Assembly: GCA_037126765.1 (NCBI GenBank)
Contig: JBBCBC010000025.1
Coordinates: forward strand, 13,671,639-13,735,638
Direction: 5' to 3'
DNA length: 64,000 bases
From: Stenogyne calaminthoides
Taxonomy: Eukaryota; Streptophyta; Magnoliopsida; Lamiales; Lamiaceae
Part shown: one piece after another, positions 11,514-23,660 of the stretch
How the letters are laid out: the number at the start of each line of letters is the position of its first letter
Position numbering within the stretch: the stretch's first letter is position 1
Made by a program: the position numbers and the translations under genes
The notes under the pieces: model-generated
Seen by the model: the letters and a program-made list of their open reading frames with translations, nothing else
What the model was told of the DNA's origin: nothing
The model's database searches: none

Positions 11514-12055
11514 AGTATCTGAAAAGAACTCAAGATAGAATGTTAGTTTATCAATCGGACAGTCTTATTCCGATAGGATACACGGACTTAGATTTCCAAT
11601 CGGACATAGACTCCAAAAAATCTACCTCAGGTAGTGTGCTATGTCTGGGAGGTGTTGTCGTAACATGGAGAAGCGTTAAGAAGAAATGCATCGGAGATTC
11701 TACCATAGAAGTCGAATAGGTAGCTACTTGTGAAACAGTGAAAGAAGCGGTATAGCTCAAGAACTTCTTAGTGGACTTGGATGTAGTTCCGAATTTGCCC
11801 AGCACTATCACTATCTTTTGTGATAATGCCGGAGCAGTTGCAAATTCAAGGGAACCAATAGCCCACAAAGCTAGCAAACACATTGAAAGAAAATACCATC
11901 TTATACGAGAAATCGTTAAGATAGGAGATATAGAGGTGGCAAAGATCACATCAGAAAATAACCTAGCAGATTCATTCACAAAGGGACTACCTTAGAAAAC
12001 ATTCGAGAGTCATGTGGAAGGAATGGGTGTCAAGTGCGTTGTCAATCTGCTTTGA
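11514..12055 (+). pseudogene. Copia RNase H of B1
   Basis: RNase H remnant after the frameshift at 11513. The open piece 11771-11995 has the CDNAGAVANSREP block, HIERKYHLIREI and NLADSFTKGLP. The reading continues as GMGVK.VVNLL to a TGA at 12053-12055. Upstream, frames switch and TAG or TAA codons occur (for example near 11719 and 11752). It sits directly before the polypurine tract, as expected. Confidence 0.8.
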
Positions 12056-12130
12056 GTATAAGTTGGAGAATTGTTATTAGGTTCATGTAGGACATGAGAC
12101 GTGTTGTAGTATACTTAAAAGCAGACTTTG

Positions 12131-12146
12131 AGTATAAGTGGGAGAT
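12131..12146 (+). other. Polypurine tract of B1
   Basis: The sequence AGTATAAGTGGGAGAT lies directly before the LTR start TGTTGGGG and would prime plus-strand DNA synthesis. A decayed duplicate (AGTATAAGTTGGAGA) lies upstream near 12055-12070. Confidence 0.8.
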
Positions 12147-13397
12147 TGTTGGGGATATACGTTAAAGTATGCTTTTACGTAATAAACAAACTAATGTACT
12201 CTTATTTACTGAATATAAATGTTTTATCACTGTTGCTTTAAATATGAATGAATGTTATTTATTTATCGCAAACCGTTCAATATTAGTACATATTGTATTG
12301 TAGTTAATGTGATGATACCCGATCATAGAAGATCACATTAACAGTTCCTTGTAGATAAGTACATCTTCACAACCTAGATGGAATTGAACAAAGCATTGGT
12401 AGAAGTTGAAGTGCAAAGCTCAGATTGACATGTCTTGACCAAGAGATTGAACTAACGCATTGTGATGCGATGAAGAGGACCTACAGAGAGGATAAATTCT
12501 TCTGTACTGACTTATGGGATAAAGAATTAGACCTCAGTGGTTGTTGATTTCTTAACCTCTGTCACTTAAATAGGATTGCGTGTAATTAATATTTATTCCT
12601 TTGATCTACGTTGGGTTTAGAATCAGAGAGCGATTCTATACTTTGTATTTTGGGCAATATTATTAATTACATGACAATTGCTAAGATTTAATACAGAGCA
12701 ACATGTGCAAGGGAGGTCTTGTCTGATTTGTCCCCTTGGTGGGCTCAGAAATTTTATCATACAAATCTTGCAAGTGGATTAAGTTCCTGTATGGATAATA
12801 ATGTTGAGCTGTCTTTACTCTAAGGAAAAATATATTAATTCATATAAAGCTTTTCAGTGACTTAATTAATTAATGGACTAAATAATCGTAAACACGGAAA
12901 ATAATAATTGGGAGCCATATTATCGTAATATGGATTAAGATGGATAGTGCAATATTAATTTTATAATGGAGTAAATTAGTATTAATGGGTTGAATGATAT
13001 TGTGGCTCAATATTAGAAATTTAGAGCCCATTGGAGGTCCAATCTTAATTCTCCTAAATGCCCTCAAGTAGCCCAATATAAGTCAAATTAATGAAAAAGA
13101 GAAGAAAATAATATTGCCTAATTTTTGCTTATTATTTTCGAAAAAAAATAAGGAAAATAAGAGAAAAGATTTTCTTAATTTTCTTGAAAAGATTTTTATG
13201 GAAAAAGATAAGTATTCTTGGAATACAAGATTATCCCACCGGATTACGGGCAAGGACTTGGGACATACTTGAGAAGGAACTTAGGTTGATCCATCGTCTC
13301 AAAGATTTTCACTCCAAAAGGTACGTTTCCGTAAACTCCTAGATTCCGCATGTGTAGGAATTTACGTGAAATTATTGTAAGCATGATTGTTGTTAGT
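12147..13397 (+). repeat. 3' LTR of B1, truncated and internally deleted
   Basis: It begins TGTTGGGGATATACG and follows the solo LTR at 41115-42780 closely. About 300 bp are missing at 13239, where 'gattatccca' jumps to 'ccggattacggg', removing the TATA region. The copy stops at 13397, about 150 bp before the normal LTR end, where LINE sequence begins. Confidence 0.85.
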
Positions 13398-14281
13398 CCG
13401 ATTTCAAGAGCACTATCAGAGATAGAGGTGAAAAGGGGACGCGTAAACCTGCATTCGGAAAGAATGTGCTCCTGTGTCTCTGAATTAGCTGAACACAACG
13501 GACACATGGTAGGGCCCGGGGTGCCAAAACGCTGAATAGTGCTCGAAGTAGGTAACCTTCCCCAGATGACTCTCCAAACAACAGTGCTACGCAACTGAGG
13601 AATGAAAGGGGCCCACAGCCAAGAACCCCAGGATGTGTGAAAAAGAGGAGATCTCAGAAGGTCATAGGCGCGTCGAGAGGTAAGAGTTCCAGTGCCAGAA
13701 TCCGGCCAAATCCTCTGATCAGTCTCATGAATCGGAGTCTGAAGAATATCCATAACAATATCCAAGTGTCTCGTCATGAAGTAGCTCGTGAAGTACCAAA
13801 CACCATAAATAAAGTAGTCACCACTCGAACACTCAAGGGGCAGTTCCTGAGGGACAGTTATCTGATCTATAATACGGTAACCTAACCAATTATCTGACTA
13901 GAATTTAACTCTAGAATACTTGCCAATTAGCCAATATGATTCTTCATTAAGCTTCCTTGCATGAGCATGCAAGGCCGTGCGGATAGAAGAACGACGAGAA
14001 ATGCAACGAGGTCTTCCGTCTTGAGTGAAATATCGGTTCCGAAGCAAACCGGAAAGATCATCGGAGGAGGTTATAATATCCCAAGCAAGCTTGCAAATGA
14101 AGGAAGCATTCGCAAACTGAATTGATCGAATCCCGAAACCTCCTTCCGAAACAGGCGCACAACAACGTTTCCATTCCACATTAGAGGACCCTTTCTTTGT
14201 GATGTCACCAGTCCATAGGAAACAATGCATAGCCACCTCAACTTTATGCAAAAGTTGACTCGGCCACTTATAGACCATCAT
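13398..14281 (-). pseudogene. LINE (L1-type) pol fragment: RT end and zf-RVT
   Basis: On the minus strand 14281-13898 encodes the end of a non-LTR reverse transcriptase, with the motif W...C.PVSEGGFGIRS and FICKLAWD. After a gap, 13777-13398 encodes the RVT zinc-binding domain (zf-RVT), with AYDLLRS, W..IW...P.......RFG and the zinc ligands CPLCSANSETQEH.LSEC. This order, RT then zinc domain, is that of plant L1-like LINEs. Both ends are cut and there is no poly-A tail. The open frame runs past 13397 into LTR sequence, so its last 50 codons are not LINE. Confidence 0.8.
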
Positions 14282-14294
14282 GTAGATAGATACA

Positions 14295-14577
14295 TACTCC
14301 TTCCATTTTTTATTAGATGTTTTAGTCTTTTGAAATATTTTTATAAAAGATGTCGTTCTGGTATTTTCTCCCCCTTTATCTCATATGTACCCTTAATATG
14401 GTAATTTAAAATTTTAAATTTCCTACATATGTGTTGTGTGTATAATTTTTCAGCCAATAGTTTTTATTGTTAAAAATATTTAAATAATATTTACTAAGGT
14501 TAATTTTGGCATAAAAATATGTCCTTAAATTATCTTCAAAAACCCACAATGACATCTAATAAAAAATGGAGGGAGTA
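14295..14577. mobile_element. Stowaway-type MITE with TA target duplication
   Basis: The ends are inverted repeats: CTCCTTCCATTTTTTATTAG at 14297, and its near-perfect complement ending GGAGGGAG at 14575, with about 23 of 25 positions matching. TA flanks both ends (14295-14296 and 14576-14577). The element is 279 bp, AT-rich and non-coding. CTCC-type ends with a TA duplication are the signature of Tc1/mariner-derived Stowaway MITEs. Confidence 0.9.
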
Positions 14578-15039
14578 TAATTCATACATTTTTCAATCTA
14601 ATGTATATAATTATGCTATTATATCAAATTTAATATGTCATTCATATTATTAATATTATAATGCACAAAATGCATGGAAAATGTTTAAACGTGAATGCAA
14701 TGTGGCATTATTTGGTACTCAAATATGCCTGACCTTTAATACATTACTTAAAATATGTTTCATATTTTTGTTGCTACAAACAGTATTTAATAAAAGAAAC
14801 ATGGACGAATTCCAGAATTAATTTAAATTCATGAATTATGATATCAATTAATAAACTCAATACCCATTATCAGTTGTTTTGAAAATTCAAAATCCATTCA
14901 GTTTATATTTTTTAATGGTTCATCAATTTTATTTCGTATAAAGTTCTCAAAAAGTGAAAAAAAAAACATTATATCATATTCATGTTCAAATAAAAATAAA
15001 AGTGTTACCATTATTACACAATCATCCAATCATTACTTA
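14578..15039. other. AT-rich spacer, no gene seen
   Basis: There is no coding potential and no clear repeat structure. It may include the unrecognised left half of the Tourist-like element that ends at 15229. Confidence 0.5.
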
Positions 15040-15232
15040 CATAATTCAATATAATATAATAATACAACTTCAATTACTTTTCAGCATTGATTTGACATAA
15101 ACAAAAATCACACCCTACCAAAATCCCAAAACAAACACATACTTTTACTATTTATCGAGATTTTCAAATCCATAGGATTTCGAAGTCATGACTTCTCCCG
15201 CACACCTAACTCCCGAAACAAACATACCCTAA
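15040..15232 (-). mobile_element. Tourist-like MITE remnant (inverted copy)
   Basis: Read on the minus strand this matches the first half of the complete Tourist-type element at 42797-43162. It has a GGGTATGTTTGTTTCGGGA end, an internal 'gtgtttgttttgggat', then 'atgtcaaatcaat' and 'tgtattattatattatatt'. The terminal CCC is followed by TAA (15230-15232), the expected TSD. The opposite end could not be found, so it is truncated or decayed. Confidence 0.5.
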
Positions 15233-15406
15233 GATTATAGCCATCAAATTTGGAAAACTCAAAGGGGTATGGACAGGAAAAGCTGTAGGATCAATAAGTT
15301 GTTTGGATTTAGGGGTTTCATGAAATTGATTAACTAGGGTAGGGTTAGAAGAGCCAATAGAATGATCACCCAACAACTAAGATTTACTTTTGTCTCCATT
15401 GATTAG

Positions 15407-17208
15407 TGTTAAAATTGGTAGGATTTCATGCATTTTTTACCTTTGTCTTCATGTTCTTTTCAGCTTAATTTGATATGATTTCATGCATTTTTTTATATTA
15501 AATTGATTAATTGTGCTTAATTGTCGAGAAAGGTAGTATTTCGCAAATTTTGCAGGAAAATGAGAATTATTTGAAGCAAAATATGCCTACTATTTATTGG
15601 AGTCAATCGAAAAAAATCGAGTAGAAAAAAATTGAGAAGCAAAAGGAAAAAATGGCAGCCCTTTCACAATTGGCGGCCCAAAGCAGTAAAATTGCAGAAG
15701 CCCAAAAACTTGAGGCCCGATTCTTTAATTTCAGAAAGCTCAAAGTTGCAAGTCATGTGGATGTATTTAATTTGAGGGCACTTGCATCAATTCTCACATG
15801 TCCAGCAACTATGAAGTAAGAAGTTTGCAACACCTCAATTTGGGAAATAAAGCAGCCGTCCAATTAGCTGAGCCCACGTGTATAAGAAGTGCTGAATTTC
15901 CAAACGTTTTGAAGTTATCAAAATCAGCGATTTCAGCCGAGGCATTAAGAATCAGGGCAGCAGCTTCACATTGGTCATTGACTCATACCAGCAGCTTCAA
16001 CATTTTTCGGTTTATTTTGAGTGAGATATTTTTAGAAGTTAGGGTTTGAGAGTCTCCCCATAAATTCCCATCAATGGGTGGGGGAATAAGAAATGAGTAT
16101 TTTTGGTATTTTTGGTATTTTTGGCTTCAAGATTTAAGGGATTCAATGTCAAAATGTTTTTTAGGATTTAATTTTTCTTTTATTTTGAATTTTAATTAAG
16201 AGTCTCATTTCTTTATTGAACTTTATTTAGAGTCTCCCCATAAATTCTCACCCACTAGCTAGGTGGGGGGAATGAGAAAGGAGTACATTTGGCTTCAAGA
16301 TTCAAGAGATTCAACCTTAAGATGTTTTTTAGAATTTAATTTTTATTTTATTTTGGATTTCAATTAATAGTCTCATTTGTTTATTGAACTTTATTTTGCA
16401 AGATTTGGAGTTGTAAATTGATGGGATAGTACGATCTTAGTGTCTTTTTGTGTTGAGATGATTGTGAATTTTGAACATATGGTTTGATTAAGTTATTTTT
16501 AGTTTACTTCTTTGTTGATGTTGATTCTACTATGGGCTTTATTTTGCTTTAATTGGTTGTCTTCTATTAATTTTTGTGTGAAATCATACTTGCTATAAAC
16601 GAGAGTTGCGTGAGTGCGATTAAATGCAAATTTGTGAGTTGAGAATTGATTAAATGCGTTAATTACACTTCTTATCCATTCTAGAGAGGGTATTTAGTGT
16701 TAGAATCGTCATAGTTAGACACTTGAGCTTAAAATTAAGTAGCGAAAAGTGAGGGATAGGAGGGAGTCTTTACAACCGTGTTTGGGAACATCTTATTGCA
16801 AGGCTATATTACCCGAAGGGAAACAGATGACCTCTATAGCTTTTTACTCTATCGTGATTATTAGTAGCTTTTAGCATTTAGTCCCTATCACTCGATTGAG
16901 AAAATATTTTAAAATAATTTTATTGATTTATTTGTTTGATTTTTGCAATTTGATCATCACCTTAGTCACGTTCCTCTTTCCTTGATTCTACATAGTCGGG
17001 TGCCCCTATATTATTTTTGTTTCTTTACTTGCTTTTTTTTTTCTCCCATTCTCGGTTCACAACTACAATAACATGCCGACACATAGTATTAGGACCACAC
17101 CGTACTCCTAAATTCCATGGTTCGATACTAGTTGGTCCCTATACTTCATTTTTCTACTACAATGATCCCGAGCACTTGCGGGGGAGTAGCAAAAATCCGA
17201 CCAAGTCA
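15407..17208 (+). repeat. Probable 5' LTR of the Athila-like element
   Basis: The right end is fixed by the PBS at 17210 (LTR ends ...AAGTCA). The left end, TGTTAAAATTGG at 15407, is a guess from the TG start and length (1.8 kb). It contains a tandem duplication of about 180 bp. No second LTR is available for comparison. Confidence 0.4.
16051..16397 (+). repeat. Tandem duplication, two units of about 180 bp
   Basis: Both units start AGTCTCCCCATAAATTC (16051 and 16231). They share 'ggcttcaagatt', 'atgttttttag' and 'gtctcatttnttta'. The first also contains a triplet of 'tatttttgg'. They differ by many substitutions, so the duplication is old. Confidence 0.8.
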
Positions 17209-17209
17209 A

Positions 17210-17227
17210 TGGCACCGTTGTCGGGGA
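17210..17227 (+). other. Primer-binding site, tRNA-Asp type
   Basis: TGGCACCGTTGTCGGGGA matches the Athila-type primer site TGGCGCCGTTGCCGGGGA with two transitions, both of the kind expected from cytosine deamination. Confidence 0.75.
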
Positions 17228-17365
17228 TTTAGTTGAGTACACTAGGTGTGACTTAGTGTTTATTGAGTGTTATTGCTAGTTGCATTTTATTTTCTTTGTT
17301 TTGATTATGTTTTTGTATAGTTCTTGTTTTGTGGGTACTTCTTTTTGGAGGCTTTTTGTAGGTAT

Positions 17366-17482
17366 ATGCATAAGAGGTCAAGGAAGGTACCCCTTGAACC
17401 CTCAAATTTGGAGATTACATTGCCTCGTGAAGCTATCCATGACTCAATTTTCCTTCTTTTGAAGACGAATCGGTTGCGGTGA
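17366..17482 (+). CDS. Short ORF after the PBS, possible gag-start relic
   Basis: An ATG-to-TGA frame of 38 residues begins MHKRSRKVPLEPSNLEITLP and ends in a basic stretch. It starts about 140 bp after the PBS, where a Gypsy gag could begin. I do not recognise the protein. It may be the first codons of a lost gag or chance. The next 650 bp hold no continuation. Confidence 0.2.
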   Translation: MHKRSRKVPLEPSNLEITLPREAIHDSIFLLLKTNRLR

Positions 17483-18134
17483 CTTGCCCTTTCATGAGTT
17501 CACTTGGTGGAAAATTCTTAGGTAACACTCTTTTTCCCAAAATTTGCATTCAACTACATAGTTTCATTTAAGTTTGGGAGGAGATTTTTGTGTGTTTACC
17601 TTCATTTATATTGCACCGTTGTTCCTCATTTTTCTTAGTTAGTTTTTGTAGTGGAGATGTCTTGTGGTTGAAGATGATTGAGGTTTTATTGTTGGTGGTT
17701 GTTAGTTCTTGAAGTTTGGTTGAGTTTGATAGTATGGATTGACGCTTGCTTGTTTACTTGCTTATGTGAAAGATTTTTTCTTGATTTTGTGCTCGATTCA
17801 TGATTAGACAAGCCCGTGAGCTTTTGAGCCTTTAGACTTTCATATTTATTGGTCAAATTTCCTTCTTGTGAGTATTATTCATGCTTGTATGCTCTAGAAC
17901 TTGTCAATTATCTTGTTTGAGGCTATTTTTAGTGTCAAATTTTTGAAAGTTATATAAGGCCATCTTGTTTTGATAATCAATTGGCCAAATTTTCCATACC
18001 AAATGAAATATTTCCATACCAAATGTAATATTTCCGTAGTTAGCCACTTTGAGCCTTTTATCCTATATTCTTTGGCAACCTACAAATTTAGCCTATTTGT
18101 CCATCTTGTAAGCATAATTTTCGTATGAAATAGT

Positions 18135-19843
18135 TGTTGGGGAATGAGTTGCACAGATCTATTCGGGGTGAATATTTAAATACAAATTTAATTCATTAAT
18201 TATTACTAGCATGAATTAATCCTATATTAATTCAAATAATAATTGCAACAACATATCAAATATGATAGGTTTTGAGCGCATTCTTGACGGGATAAATTTG
18301 GGATCGGACTAACTAACCAAAAGGACTTCCCAAGTATTCCCTTAGCCCTTGCTCGACAATCCGAATTGGAAGGATAAGGCGAACAATTAACAAAAAGGAA
18401 AAAAATAAACTTTGTTGCACCACATATGTGGATTTGCTAATAAAAGACATGAAATTGACTTGGGAATGAACTAATCATCCCCTATTTATAGGAGAGGAGG
18501 GGCACGAAATTTATGTGAATTTTCAATGTGGGAAAAGATTGGTCACCAAGAAATTTGAATATATCCCATATATTCTTTTTCCCATAATTAAAAAATTCCA
18601 CAAAAAATCCACCTCCTCTTTCTTTATTGAAAAAATGAAAGAATCCAAGATTTGGATCTTCTTGAATCTATGAGATATTCTTGTATTTGAAATACATATC
18701 TTCCATAATATATTTTCAAGAAAATCAAGAAAATCTTTCTTGCCCTCTATTTTCAAAAATTTCGAAAATACTTAATGAATAACCAAGTGGGAGAATTTCT
18801 TGAATTTAATGAGATAATCTTGTATTCCAAGAATACATATCTTCATTCCATAACAAAATTCAAAGAAAATCTTTCTCCCTCTTTTTATCCATAATTTTCG
18901 AAAATAATGAGGAAATATAAGCAACAATATTTATTTTATTTTAATCACCTTTTTTTTATTGGATATATGTTGGGATACTCGGGGGGCCTTTAGGAGAATT
19001 AAGATTGGACCTTCTAATGGATCTTGAATAGTTAATATTGAGCCACAATATAATCCATAAATATTAATTAATCCCACTACATAATTAATATTGCACTATC
19101 CATCTTAACCCAATTACAAGTCAATATGGCTCCGGTCATTATTACGTGTTTAAGATTACAGCCCATTAATTAATGAAAATAGTTTCCATTAATTAATATC
19201 TTGAATTGAAACGGTTCAACATTATTATCCATACCGGAAACAAATTCCACTTGCAAGATTTGGTATGATAAAACTTATGAACTCCCAAGGGGGCAAATCA
19301 AGCAAGCGTACTTGCACACGCATTCTTCAGATTAAATCTTAGCAATCACATGTGACCAATAATATTGCCCAAGATAAAAAGACGATTGAATCTATTGATT
19401 CGCTACCCATGATAAGTCAAAGCAATAGTTACCGATCCCACGTGATCCTATTTGAGGGCGAAGGTTAAGAAACAACGAACCAATCGAGGTCTAATTCTTC
19501 CATGTTGAGCCTCAAGAATTTATCCTCCTGAGGTCTCCTATGAGCACTAATCGTAATCATTTGGTCAACACAAACCAATGAGCCTTACACCTCAACCTTT
19601 CGCGATGGTTGTTCATTTCCATACCGTGAATGGCGCACTTATAGTTACAAGGACTGTTAATTTAAATAAATCACTAAATTAACTACAAGTGTAACACACG
19701 AATTATTTAGTTATCAATAAATATATATAACATTCAATCATATTTAAAGCATCAGTGATAAACAATTTATTTCAGTAAATAAGTCTGGAAATTCAGTTTC
19801 GATTATACAAAGTAAAAGCATACTTTTCAGTATAATCCCAACA
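18135..19843 (-). repeat. 3' LTR of B2
   Basis: 1,709 bp. On the plus strand it reads TGTTGGGGAATG...ATAATCCCAACA. A minus-strand TATA box (TATAAATAG) lies at 18490-18482. The polypurine tract (minus GAGTATAAGTGGGAGAT) adjoins at 19860-19844. It is about 150 bp shorter than the 5' LTR and differs from it by several replaced or missing short blocks as well as point changes. Confidence 0.9.
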
Positions 19844-19904
19844 ATCTCCCACTTATACTCAAAGTCTGCTTTTAAGTATACTACAACACGTCTCGAGTAG
19901 TCCG

Positions 19905-20490
19905 TGACATCTAATGTCACCTACACGAACCTAATAATTTCTCCCACTTATACTCAAAGCAGATTGGCAACGGTCTTGACACCCATTCCACTCACATGTC
20001 TCTCGAATGTATTCAGAGGCAGACGCTTTGTGAATGGATCTGCTAGGCTATCCTCAGACGCTTTCTTTGCCATATCTATATCTCCTCTCTTAACGATTTC
20101 TCGTATAAGATGTCTTTCCTTTAATGTGTTTGTTTGACTCGTGGACTCTTGGTTCTCTTGAATTTGCAATCGCCTCTAGCAGATATTGCTAGTCAAATTT
20201 GAACACCATCCAAGTCCACTAAGAAGATCTAGAGCCCAATCGGTTCTTTCACTGCTTCACAAGCAGCTACTTACCCGAGTCCCATGGTTGAGTCAGTGAT
20301 GCATTTCTGCTTCACACTCGTCCATTTGATGGCTACACTTCCCAAATGGAAACACACTAACTGAGGCAGATAATATCTGGAATCTAAATCTGATTGGAAT
20401 CCGAGTCCATGTAGCCGATGGGGATTGATATGGATAAATCAACATTCTAGAGTTCTTTTTCGGAAACTTCGAATGTTTTTAAGCTGCGTC
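19905..20490 (-). pseudogene. RNase H of B2
   Basis: Remnant with RHLIREIVKRG, SLADPFTKRLP and GMGVKTVANLL (20169-19954), and upstream fragments of the IPIGYMDSD and STM.AEYVA blocks in other frames. The catalytic-domain blocks are separated by stops. Confidence 0.75.
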
Positions 20491-21530
20491 TAATTCAATT
20501 TTTTCCTGGGTTACTCGATATCTTGCTATCATGCTCTGACAAAGCATATATCCGGGTCTCGTGACACAAAGAATGCATACATAAGGTTTCCGACAACGAA
20601 GCACAAGGAATACCTTTCATGTCATCTATCTTAGGGAACATTTTCTTGGATAGATGGATTCCAAGTCCGAAAGGTGAATCCTTTCTTGGAATTTGATCTT
20701 TGAATCGTTTCAAAAACCATGTCTATGTATGAAACTTGCGATAACCCGACCATCCTTTTCTTGTGATCTTGATCCCAAGGATGTGTCCGTTTTTCCCTAA
20801 GTCTTTCATATCAAACCTGTTTTGAAACGCCATGCCCTTAAACCACACCTTCACATCGCGTTTCCGATGATCACAATGTGATCTACGATAGTACTAAGAA
20901 TACCAATGCGTTCAAACGCTTTTTTTATACACACAACTTTCAAACTCGTTTTGATCAAACCCATAAGACTTTATTACATGATCAAAACTTTGGTTCCAAG
21001 CTCTGGATGCCTGTTTGAGTCCGTAAATGGACCTCTTGATTACAAAAGGTGTTCTTGGCTTGTTTCAATGAAAACATGGGGTTGTTGCATATAGATCTCT
21101 TTATCAAGACTTTTCGTTTAAGGAAAGTCATCTTGACATCTATTTGACTTCAAAGTTGAGATGCGAAGAATCGATAAGAGAATTGGATGGACTTAAGCAT
21201 TACGGGCGAAAAAGTTTCCTCATAATCGATCCCTTTCTTTTTATGAATAACCTTTCGCCATTAGTCTTGCTTTTAAAGGTTTCAACCTTCCCGTCCCGGC
21301 CCTCTTTTTCCTCTTATATACCCACTTTCATCCAATGGGTTTGACCCCCATTAAGTGGTTCGACTAGCTCCCACACTCTATTATGAAACATAGAACACAT
21401 ATCGCCTTTCATTCTTTGTTTGCCAAGAATGTGATCCATATCTTGGAGTGCCTCGTCATATGTCCATGGGGTTCGATTAGGAATCAAGTCCGAGGACTCT
21501 CCTATTCCCATGAATCTCTCGGGCATCCTA
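20491..21530 (-). pseudogene. Reverse transcriptase of B2
   Basis: Recognisable pieces are IGESSDLI...PWTYDEALQDMD...VWELVEPLNG (21526-21314), YEETFSPV, SIYGLKQASRAWNQ and FGLGIHLSKKMFPK (20713-20495). At the position of the YVDD catalytic box (about 20885-20900) the sequence is scrambled and no longer encodes it. Stops are frequent. Confidence 0.75.
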
Positions 21531-22560
21531 ACAACCCTCCCACTATAACGAGGTGCCAGAAAATGTATCGTTTGACCAAGACCGAGGTTTGCCCTCTAAG
21601 CTCATTTAAGGTAATCTCACTCTTGGGTTTTCTTTGGTTCATATAGTCTTCTTCCAAAATCTAAAGTGGGTGCGGATGTCCACCTTTTGATCTTCGGAAC
21701 TATAGAACATTCACCCTTTTGTTCCCTCGGGATATCCTACAAAATAATTTTAATTCCGACGAGGATCCAATTTCTGGGTTTCCTTGTCCAACACGTAGGT
21801 CGGACACCCCAAAGTTCTCATGTGTCTCTTACTAGACTTGCTTGGGTCCACAATTCTTTGGGGTTCTGGGAACTGATTTGGATAGCACCAAGTTCAGAAT
21901 GTAAGTCGCTGTTTTCCAAGGTATGACCCCAGAACGACTCGGAAAGATCCGTATAACTCATCATTTGATCTAACCATTTCCAAAAGAATTTACATTTGCT
22001 TTTGCTCAAGAATCCCGTTTTTTGTTGAGGGTTCCCGGTGCGATGGTGGGATACAATCCCTTCATCGATAAGTAGTTCAAAAACTCATCATTTGAGGTAT
22101 TTAGCTACGATCGGATCGTAGAGACTTGATACATTTTTCCATATGATTCTCTGTTTGATCCTTAAATTCTTTAGAATTTCTCAAAGGACTCGATTCATGC
22201 TTCATAAGGAAAATGTACCTTGAGTAATCATCAATAAAATTACTCATAACCTCCTCTTGCTTTGGTTAACATTGAACTACGTGCATCTATGTGAACGATC
22301 TCTAACATTTCTTTAGCCTCATTCCCCTTGGCTCCAAATGCCATCTTGGTCATATTACCCTCCAAACATGATTCGCGGGTTGGATCCGATTCAATCTTGG
22401 AGACGCCTCGGTGAACCATCTTTCACCAACCTTTGGATCCTCTTTGGATTTATATGACCTAATCTTAGATGCCAAAGAAGTGTCTCATTCACGCGTCGAT
22501 GAACGTTTTCTTTTCTCGGAAACAGTTGATGTGTTATAGGATACGTTTCGTGAGCCGATT
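21531..22560 (-). pseudogene. Integrase of B2
   Basis: Fragments match the B1 and B3 integrases in order: a histidine-rich HLRLGHI start near 22490, the VFELLIDEGIVS region, MMSYTDLSESFWGHTLE (22009-21818) and YPEGTKG..FYSSEDQKV. The catalytic NGV.E block is replaced by unrelated residues. Confidence 0.7.
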
Positions 22561-23660
22561 AATTGTATAGAGATTTTCCATCAATGTCCCTTACAGAGAT
22601 ACACTCATCATTTCAAAAATGATGTCATTCTTATTAGAAGAAACTTAGTGTCCTTTAATCAATTTTAGAAACCGGAAGTGAATTCTTTAAAAACGGGAAC
22701 ATAAAGATAATCTCAAAAAAACTTTATCTTCAAAAGATAGGTGCACTTCTCCCATCGCTTTTAATCGCTTCTCATGTAGCATTGCAATGTCGCTACTTGC
22801 GTAGTATTGCAATAATCGTTATTATTGTAGCATTGCAATATCTCGCCACTTCACGTAGCATTGCAATGTCTTCTACTTTAAATAATGTTGCCCAATTGTG
22901 ATGAGGATCTCACTCCCACTATGTTGCGGATCATTTAGAACCCGTGAAGCCAACATGATTAGTGGATCTCAGATCAACCACCCATGAATGAGAAGTATCG
23001 CCGCTAAACAAGTTTCAACAACTAGTGTGTGAGAATTACCTTCCTTTCCGTCCCTTTTGGGGGTTGGAGCAGCAAAACCTCCATTGTCCTCTCTCACCGC
23101 AGCTTAAGCACTTCCTCTTTGGATTTTCCTCGACTCAACAAGCATTCCTCATCTTACCATTGCCCTTGGCAGCAATTGAGAGTTTTATTGCTTATGGCCT
23201 TTGGTCCTCTTCTTTATCTTGCCTACCCTTGGCCTAGAAGATGAAGACGGACCACTTGCCGTCATAGCTTGAGTTTGGTGCCTTATCATCATTTCTGCCG
23301 AGTCCAAAAGTTTGCAACAAATTAGCTAGCGAGGCCAAAATGCTCAAAAACCTTTTTCAGGCAGAGAATGAAGTACCAAATTCATCTGAGTCTCCAGATC
23401 ATAATCTGCACTCAGAATCTCAAGTTTGTTCAGATGGGCCATCTATTTTGAGGACGTAATCCCTTACGGGTTTTTCCTCCACCATTTTCAACGACGACAT
23501 CTCTCATGAAGGTGATCGGACGAGTCCCGCATGTTTTGACTCGTCGGGTTGGCTCATCGATTTTTTGTGTGTCAAAATCCACTTGTGCTTTTGTGCAGTT
23601 AGGACAATTATAATTTTCCAATCAATATAGTTTCCATACATATTGTATTGACTTTAAGTA
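22561..23660 (-). pseudogene. gag and protease of B2
   Basis: Gag pieces from about 23660 include a fragment of KMVEGTPVREHV in shifted form (near 23480) and a cysteine-rich part of the zinc knuckle (23110-23040). The LSGSEILIT.G protease block follows near 22910. No active-site DTG could be read. The open frame 23621-23430 mixes true and shifted gag sequence. Confidence 0.6.

Larger units (their letters stand above)
5965..13397 (+). mobile_element. Copia element B1 (Tork/Angela-type), degenerate
   Basis: A plus-strand Copia element in the order 5' LTR (truncated), PBS, leader, gag, protease, integrase, RT, RNase H, polypurine tract, 3' LTR (truncated). The gene order with INT before RT defines Copia. 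LTRs above 1.6 kb in complete relatives and the pol sequence suggest the Tork/Angela group, which is an inference. The left LTR has lost its first part where family C abuts. The right LTR stops at 13397 where LINE sequence begins, so no TSD is left. Several stops, an indel and a lost zinc knuckle show it is inactive. Confidence 0.85.

Noticed and set aside
13244..13397. C-terminal 50 codons of the LINE zinc-domain frame
   Set aside because: This part reads through B1 LTR sequence; the LINE similarity ends at the breakpoint near 13397.
16051..16397. Possible satellite array
   Set aside because: Only two diverged units are present, inside the probable Athila-like LTR.
18523..18756. 77-codon frame in the B2 LTR, and similar frames in other LTRs
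   Set aside because: AT-rich LTR sequence with Phe/Ile/Lys-rich chance translation, not conserved between LTR copies as a protein.
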